In this document: one piece after another, positions 58,933-64,000 of the stretch
How the letters are laid out: each line of letters opens with the position of its first letter
Numbering within the stretch: position 1 is the stretch's first letter
Assembly: GCA_046292765.1 (NCBI GenBank)
Contig: JBKBQA010000003.1
Span: 124,001 to 188,000, forward strand
Direction of reading: 5' to 3'
DNA: 64,000 bases
DNA from: PGZG01 sp046292765
GTDB lineage: Bacteria > Pseudomonadota > Gammaproteobacteria > Pseudomonadales > Alcanivoracaceae
Notes under the pieces: generated by a model
Seen by the model: only the letters and a program-made list of their open reading frames with translations
Database searches by the model: none
What the model was told of the DNA's origin: nothing
Translations under genes and position numbers: made by a program

Positions 58933-60054
58933 TCAGGAATTGTTGGGACGCGGGTTGGCCTCGGCAGACGGCTCAACCTCGTTGTTGATGATCACGCTGG
59001 CGTCGTTGCGCAGTTTCAGCAGGCCACTGGTGGCGACTTTCTCGCCCGCTTCCAGACCATCAATCACCGCCACCAGATCACCACGCTCGGTGCCGGTGCG
59101 AACAAAACGCCGCTTGACGATCAGTTGCTCTGGATCATCCTCACCCGGCACCACTACATAAACCGAGTTGCCGTAGGGTGCGTACTGAATGGCAGTACGC
59201 GGCACCACCACCACTTGCTCCGATTCCGGCAAGCGAATGCTGATGCGGGCAAACATCCCCGGGCGCAGTTGTTGGACATCGTTGACAAAGGTCGCCTGAA
59301 TATTGAAGTTACGGGTGGCAGCATCAATGCCCGGTTCGACGGCGGTAATCTGCCCTTCAAACACCACATCGGGCAGCGCGCTCAGCGTTGCTCGTACGCT
59401 AAGGCCAGGCTGGATCAGGGCCTGCTCCCGTTCCGGCAAGGAGAAGTTGACGTAAATCGGATCAAGCTGTTGCAGCGTAACCACCGCTTCGCCGGGGTTC
59501 AGGTATTGGCCGAGATCCACCTGACGAATGCCGAGCTTGCCGCTAAAGGGTGCGCGAATGGTCTTCTGCGCCACCCGCTCACGCTGGGCGCTGGCGGTGG
59601 CAATGGCTTGATCTCGCTCGCTCTGGCGACGATCCAGTTCCGAGCGGGAAATCGAGCCTTGGCGGAACAACGTCTGGAAGCGCTCGTATTCCTGTTCCGC
59701 CAGACGAGCGGCTGCTTCCAGTGCGCGTAGCTGGGCGGTGTCGGTGCGAGCATCAAGCGACACTAGCGCAGCGCCCTCTTTGACGTCATCGCCAGAGTTG
59801 AAATGAATTTTCTCGACCTCGCCCGCCACCTGAGTGGTGACCGACACGCCGTTCACCGCACGCACGGTGCCCACGGCGTCAAGGGCCAGTGCCCAGCTGT
59901 CCGACTCCGCCTCTTTCGCGGTGATGGTAGCGGCCGGCATGGGCATGTTGTCGAAGAACTGGTTCATGCCGAAATTCATCAGCGCCTTGATGCCAAAGAC
60001 GCTGCCAAAAACAGCAACACAGGCGATCAGCATGATGATCATGCGCTTACTCAT
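58933..60054 (-). CDS. RND efflux periplasmic adaptor (membrane fusion protein)
   Basis: The 373-residue adaptor links the pump to the outer-membrane channel. It has one N-terminal membrane anchor (IIMLIACVAVFGSVFGIKAL), the barrel-sandwich lipoyl half motifs VAGEVEKIHFNSGDDVKEGA and RAPFSGKLGIRQVDLGQYLN, a short coiled-coil hairpin between them, and a beta-barrel (YVNFSLPEREQALIQPG). No lipobox is present. It precedes the pump gene and follows tetR by 43 nt. Confidence 0.93.
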   Translation of the reverse strand: MSKRMIIMLIACVAVFGSVFGIKALMNFGMNQFFDNMPMPAATITAKEAESDSWALALDAVGTVRAVNGVSVTTQVAGEVEKIHFNSGDDVKEGAALVSLDARTDTAQLRALEAAARLAEQEYERFQTLFRQGSISRSELDRRQSERDQAIATASAQRERVAQKTIRAPFSGKLGIRQVDLGQYLNPGEAVVTLQQLDPIYVNFSLPEREQALIQPGLSVRATLSALPDVVFEGQITAVEPGIDAATRNFNIQATFVNDVQQLRPGMFARISIRLPESEQVVVVPRTAIQYAPYGNSVYVVVPGEDDPEQLIVKRRFVRTGTERGDLVAVIDGLEAGEKVATSGLLKLRNDASVIINNEVEPSAEANPRPNNS

Positions 60055-60097
60055 GGGGCGTTCCTCTTATCCGGCCAGTCCGGCTTGTTGTGGTGGT

Positions 60098-60862
60098 TCA
60101 ATGGTTAATATCGGTGTTCGGTATGGCGGCGTCCTGACAGCCATCGCACAGCTCAGGAAACACCTCGCGCTGGATGCGCAGCACCAGCCTGTTGAGCGCC
60201 GCCTCATCGAACGGATCCTGCAGCGGCTGCCAGCCGAGCCCGTTCAATAATGCATTTAGCTGCCGCAGCAGCATCCGGTACGGATCGCGAAGGTTATAGA
60301 GCTCCAGCACCCCTTCTGCGTGAACGAGGTGGTGCATGCCCAGCGTCATCGTCCATTGCCCCAGTGTCATTTCCAGCAGAGGCCGACCATGAGTGTCGAG
60401 ATCGCCGGCGGCCACCGCATCCTCAATGATGCGTTGCACCGCCTCGCCCATGGGGCGGCTGGTTTCCAGCAGCTGCTGGCGGCGCTTGGCGGACGCGGCC
60501 TGCCAGACCACCTCGGTAAAGACGAACTGGGCCAGCCGGAAGTGTTCCGGGTAATGTCGGGCAAAGATGATGTCGCCGACGGCGATACCGAAGATACGGT
60601 CCCGGCTGGAGGCCTGCCAGAGCGGCAAGCGAGAGAAGATTTCGACCCTTTTCTCAACAAGATCGCCGCAGATCGCGACTAATAGGTCCTCTTTCGAGGC
60701 AAAGTGCTGATACAGGGTGCCGGTGGCATAGTCACAGGCGCGGGCCACCTTGGCCATTTGCAGGCCGAGCAGGCCGTCCTGAAGGATCTGGTCGCGGGCC
60801 GCGTCAAGAAAGCGCTGCTCCCGCTCGGCGAACTGCCGTTCCTTGCGTTCCTGAATGCCCAT
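60098..60862 (-). CDS. TetR-family regulator of the efflux cluster
   Basis: The 254-residue protein has a TetR DNA-binding domain (about residues 15-62; LGLQMAKVARACDYATGTLY, QHFASKEDLLVAI) and a larger helical ligand domain. It is the first gene of the minus-strand efflux set, so autogenous repression with release by a pump substrate is likely. The C-terminal 40 residues include a CDGC pair, unusual for the family. Two dyads lie upstream (60893-60911, 60925-60946). Confidence 0.88.
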   Translation of the reverse strand: MGIQERKERQFAEREQRFLDAARDQILQDGLLGLQMAKVARACDYATGTLYQHFASKEDLLVAICGDLVEKRVEIFSRLPLWQASSRDRIFGIAVGDIIFARHYPEHFRLAQFVFTEVVWQAASAKRRQQLLETSRPMGEAVQRIIEDAVAAGDLDTHGRPLLEMTLGQWTMTLGMHHLVHAEGVLELYNLRDPYRMLLRQLNALLNGLGWQPLQDPFDEAALNRLVLRIQREVFPELCDGCQDAAIPNTDINH

Positions 60863-60892
60863 GAGGGTTGCCGGTATACACTGGTCGGCGGA

Positions 60893-60911
60893 TTCTGAAT
60901 CCAGTTCAGAA
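60893..60911. promoter_or_regulatory. Candidate TetR operator
   Basis: TTCTGAA (60893-60899), 5 nt and TTCAGAA (60905-60911) form a perfect dyad about 31 nt before the tetR start. A second dyad, CGATTG (60925-60930) and CAATCG (60941-60946), lies just upstream and may be a further site or part of the promoter. Confidence 0.5.
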
Positions 60912-60963
60912 CCTGAGCAAGGTTCGATTGCAAGGTTTTACAATCGCATCAGGACTGGCGCGC

Positions 60964-62097
60964 CTACAGTAGCTCCAGCACCTGATTGAGGTGGCGGATG
61001 CCGAGCTCAGAGCAGGCTATTCTAGTGGTATCAGGCGTAAGCAAATGCTTACTTCGAAGGAGGGCTAGCGATTCTTCAATGACGTTGAGCGGCAGCCCGG
61101 TGCGTTCGCCGAACAGGGCCGTTGGCGCGCCTTCGATCAGCCTCAGGGTATTGAGGAAGTACTCCGTCGGCAGTTCGTCCGGCGCCAGCCAGCGCTGCTG
61201 GCGGGTGCGATCGCCGCCGGCCAGATAGTGCTCGGGCAGACGCGTCTTCTGGTAGCGCAGTACCCTGCCCTCCCGATCCGTCACCTTGCCATGGGCGCCG
61301 GCGCCAATGCCGAGGTAGTCGCCAAACTCCCAGTAATTGAGATTGTGGCGGCAGCGCCGCCCCGGCTGGGAAAAGGCAGAGATCTCGTAGCGCGCATAGC
61401 CATGCCGGGCCAGCAGGGCAAACCCGGCCTCTTCCGTATCGGCCATTTCGTCGCTGTCGGGCTGGCGCGGAGGGTGGCTGTAAAAGGCGGTGTTGGGCTC
61501 GATGGTCAGCTCGTACCAGCTCAGGTGGGTCGGGCCCAGCGCGATCGCCTGTTCCAGATCCTCCAACGCCTCTGCCCTGCCCTGCTCCGGCAAGCCATGC
61601 ATCAGATCCAGATTGAAGTTATCAAACCCGGCCCGCCGCGCTGCTTCTGCTGCCCGCACCGCCTCATCGCGACCATGAATGCGCCCCAGTGCGCGAAGGT
61701 GCGTCGGATTAAAGCTCTGTACGCCGATGGACAGCCTATTGATGCCGGCCTCCCGATAAGCCTCGAATCGGCCCTGCTCCACCGTGCCGGGATTAGCTTC
61801 CAGAGTGATTTCGGCATCGGTGGCCAGATCAAGCTGATCGCGCACTCTGGTCAAAAGCGCCCGATAAAAATCCCCGGACATCAAACTGGGTGTGCCGCCG
61901 CCGATAAAAATTGTTTTAACGGTGCGTCCCGCCGCGCGAGCGGCTTCGATGACAAGATCGTCCTGCAGCGCAGCAAGGTAGCTCTGTTCAGGAATATCGC
62001 CACGCTCGTGGGAATTGAAATCACAGTACGGGCATTTGCGCACGCACCATGGAACATGAATGTAAAAAGATAGCGGTATCGGGGAGGCTGTACTCAT
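60964..62097 (-). CDS. hemW: Radical SAM heme chaperone HemW
   Basis: HemW is a radical-SAM protein that binds heme and delivers it to target proteins. The 377-residue sequence has the iron-sulfur motif CVRKCPYCDF near residue 18, the SAM-binding region FIGGGTPSLM and EANPGTVEQGRF, GVQSFNPTHLRALGR and FNLDLMHGLPEQ, then the HemW C-terminal domain. The extra cysteine after CxxxCxxC (CDF) is in the HemW rather than the coproporphyrinogen oxidase pattern. It is often annotated as HemN-like. Confidence 0.92.
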   Translation of the reverse strand: MSTASPIPLSFYIHVPWCVRKCPYCDFNSHERGDIPEQSYLAALQDDLVIEAARAAGRTVKTIFIGGGTPSLMSGDFYRALLTRVRDQLDLATDAEITLEANPGTVEQGRFEAYREAGINRLSIGVQSFNPTHLRALGRIHGRDEAVRAAEAARRAGFDNFNLDLMHGLPEQGRAEALEDLEQAIALGPTHLSWYELTIEPNTAFYSHPPRQPDSDEMADTEEAGFALLARHGYARYEISAFSQPGRRCRHNLNYWEFGDYLGIGAGAHGKVTDREGRVLRYQKTRLPEHYLAGGDRTRQQRWLAPDELPTEYFLNTLRLIEGAPTALFGERTGLPLNVIEESLALLRSKHLLTPDTTRIACSELGIRHLNQVLELL

Positions 62098-62293
62098 GGT
62101 TTATTGTAATTCAGGCGCTGAATATGCCATAAGGGCTTTGTGAGGGTGGCGTGAATTGCTGTCATCACTGAAGTGGGTCTTGCGACCTTAAGAATCATTC
62201 GCAGTAGTGTCATAGTTTCGCAACCTTTTTCCAAGGGCTTTGTGACAGGGCTGTCGGCGAGTGGAAGCGTATACAAAATATGAGGGAAGCATC
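62098..62293. other. Divergent region between hemW and the lipoprotein gene
   Basis: It should hold both promoters. The word AAGGGCTTTGTGA occurs twice (near 62132 and 62235). I see no further recognisable signal. Confidence 0.4.
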
Positions 62294-64000
62294 ATGAACA
62301 ATCAGGGTTCTGGCAAACGATGGGTATGGGGGGGCTTGCTGCTGGCCGGCGTGAGCCTGTTGGCTGCGTGTGGCGGCAGCAGCGGTGGTGGTGGTGGCAG
62401 TTCTGCCACTGATCTCAATGGCGCAGCCGTCAAAGGCATACTGAAGGGCGCCGATGTCGCCATTTACAAGATTGAGAGCGGTGCCGTGGCAATGGGCCCG
62501 CTCGCCGAAGCCGTTACTGGCAGCGACGGCAAATATGCGATCAACCTGGGCTACAGTGGCCCTGCGCTGATCCGGGTCAGTGGCAACGATGACGCTCGGA
62601 TGACCTGCGATATCGCGCAAGGCTGTGATGACGGGGAAGGCGGCACGGCACCCTTCGGTGCAGATGTGCCCTTTGATGCAAGCCAGGCGCTGGAAGCGGT
62701 GGTGGTGCTCACTGGCAGCACAGTATCGGTCAATGTGACCCCGCTTACCCATCTGGCGGCGAGTAAAACACAGGCTGCTCTGGCCGAAAGCGCCAATCTG
62801 GACGTGGCTGCAGCGATTGCCAGCAACAACAGCCAGGTGGCCAACCTTTTTGGCCTGAGTGGCAGCCTGACGGGCTTGCCGGTGGTGGATATCACCGATC
62901 CACTGGCCCTGGCGGCGGCTGATCCTGTCGCCCAGCGGGCAGCGCTGGTGGCTGCTGGTATTTATAGCTCAGCACTGGCTGACGGAATGACGCTTGATGA
63001 CGTGGCGAATAACTTTGTTGTCAACGGGGGCCAGTTGCTGGGCAATGACGTGGCATCCTTTTACCAGGCGGCGGGCGATATTCTGGCCCTTCCTGAGTTC
63101 GACAACACGGATCTTTCCGGTGTCTCCAGTGCTCTGTCATCGGCACAAATCGAGGCCGAGAATCTGGGTGACCAGCTAACGGATGCCCAGCCATCCCCCG
63201 ATGCGCAATCACCGGATCTGCTCAAGGCGAAGAGCTTTGTCACTCAGGTGCGCACCCTGGGCACCACCTTTGTTACCGAAGAAAGCGTGAATGCCTTTGC
63301 CGACGAGTTGAAGGCGGCGGAAGTGCTGCTGGCGGATGAAGCGGGCGGTCTGTTCGATGTGCTGGGTCGTGTCGCTGATGCGCTTGCTCAGGTACACGAA
63401 AGCGTACTGGCTGACGAGGGTCCGGAATCCTTCCCGGTGACCGTCAACGGCGTGGAGGTCAACAGTAGCGACAACGGCATCTCCTACACGGTAACGCATG
63501 TGGCCGGTGCGGAAGCGGAGCTCAATATCAGCGTCACGCCGGGCTACACCATGAGCGTCGATGAAACTGAAGACGAAGGCATCTATACCGTTGATGAAGC
63601 GTTCACCATTAACTTCAGCATGTCCGGTCAGATGGCCTCTGCGAACCTGTTGCTGGACATTCGCGAAGGCAAGGCCGTGGGCAGCGCGACCTATAACGAA
63701 GTGGAAACCTGGGATGGCTCTGCTGGCGACGCTGGCGAGCGGAATGAACACCTCAAGGCATCAGTCAAGCTGGACCTGGATGTTGAGCTGAAGGCACTGG
63801 ATGACAGCGTTGCGCTGGCCGGCAAGCTGAGTGCGGAGATCAATGGCTTCGATGAGATCTTCGAAGATGTCTGGGATGAAACCGGTTATGAAGGACGTCG
63901 TGAGACCACCTTCAATGTGGCCAGCCTGACCTTTAACGGTAATGTCAGCACGCCAACCAATACGGCAGAAGTGATCCTGTCCTTCAATGCCAAGTCCAAC
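62294..64000 (+). CDS. Large lipoprotein of unknown function (3' end outside window)
   Basis: The frame is open to the end of the window (569 codons). It begins with a lipoprotein signal and the lipobox LLAAC near residue 26, followed by a Gly/Ser linker typical of surface lipoproteins. Residues about 45-110 resemble a carboxypeptidase-regulatory/transthyretin-like beta domain (VKGILKGADVAIYKIESG, GSDGKYAINLG) and contain a short loop with two cysteines; the rest is acidic and beta-rich (PVTVNGVEVNSSDNGISYTV). No family is recognised with confidence. GAGGGAAGC precedes the ATG by 5 nt. Confidence 0.75.
   Translation, partial: MNNQGSGKRWVWGGLLLAGVSLLAACGGSSGGGGGSSATDLNGAAVKGILKGADVAIYKIESGAVAMGPLAEAVTGSDGKYAINLGYSGPALIRVSGNDDARMTCDIAQGCDDGEGGTAPFGADVPFDASQALEAVVVLTGSTVSVNVTPLTHLAASKTQAALAESANLDVAAAIASNNSQVANLFGLSGSLTGLPVVDITDPLALAAADPVAQRAALVAAGIYSSALADGMTLDDVANNFVVNGGQLLGNDVASFYQAAGDILALPEFDNTDLSGVSSALSSAQIEAENLGDQLTDAQPSPDAQSPDLLKAKSFVTQVRTLGTTFVTEESVNAFADELKAAEVLLADEAGGLFDVLGRVADALAQVHESVLADEGPESFPVTVNGVEVNSSDNGISYTVTHVAGAEAELNISVTPGYTMSVDETEDEGIYTVDEAFTINFSMSGQMASANLLLDIREGKAVGSATYNEVETWDGSAGDAGERNEHLKASVKLDLDVELKALDDSVALAGKLSAEINGFDEIFEDVWDETGYEGRRETTFNVASLTFNGNVSTPTNTAEVILSFNAKSN

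Overview
The window looks like the chromosome of a hydrocarbon-degrading gammaproteobacterium of the Alcanivorax/Alcanivoracaceae type. The evidence is two tandem membrane alkane 1-monooxygenases beside a GntR regulator, a moderately high GC content, and the order tkt-epd-pgk-fba next to sahR-metK, which resembles pseudomonad chromosomes. This assignment is inference from gene content; no 16S gene is present.

Layout. 1-3.1 kb: potassium uptake (trkA, partial; trkH) and cysC. 3.2-7.5 kb: two alkane hydroxylases on the minus strand, divergent from a GntR regulator and from rpoH, which has a perfect CIRCE element. 7.5-19.3 kb: an FAH-family hydrolase, D-2-hydroxyglutarate dehydrogenase divergent from serA, an envelope lipoprotein cluster (COG3014, YcfL, LpoB, CsgG-like), a hydrolase, a TfpX/TfpZ-like protein, a flavin reductase and an FAD monooxygenase. 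19.5-24.8 kb: the central-carbon operon tkt-epd-pgk-fba on the minus strand.

24.9-47.7 kb is an accessory island lying between tkt and sahR. Its left part holds mobile mystery proteins A/B, toxin-antitoxin genes and their wreckage (an orphan BrnA with a BrnT stump, parDE plus a second collapsed parDE, two rhuM 5' fragments around a Fic gene). Its right part is a complete type III-B CRISPR-Cas locus: Cas10 with an intact GGDD motif, Cmr1 and Cmr3-6, a Csm6/NE0113-family ring nuclease, Csx16, Cas6, a Can2/Card1-type CARF nuclease, a 26-repeat array and an unusual cas2-cas1-cas2 module. Two small membrane proteins and a methyltransferase/AlkB-dealkylase pair are embedded in it. Four transcription-unit starts in this locus (Csm6-like, both membrane proteins, methyltransferase) carry a CAAGCTT-centred site 72-75 nt upstream of the start codon, which suggests one regulon that includes the unrecognised genes. 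Spacers read in reverse complement are coding-like, so crRNAs would be antisense to target mRNA, as type III immunity requires.

47.8-52.8 kb is the S-adenosylmethionine cycle: SahR (ArsR-methyltransferase) with its operator, metK, an SAH riboswitch and ahcY, and metF. A structured repeat sits in inverted orientation on each side of ahcY. 52.9-64 kb: a dicarboxylate symporter, a TetR-MFP-RND-MFS efflux cluster, hemW and the start of a large lipoprotein that runs off the window.
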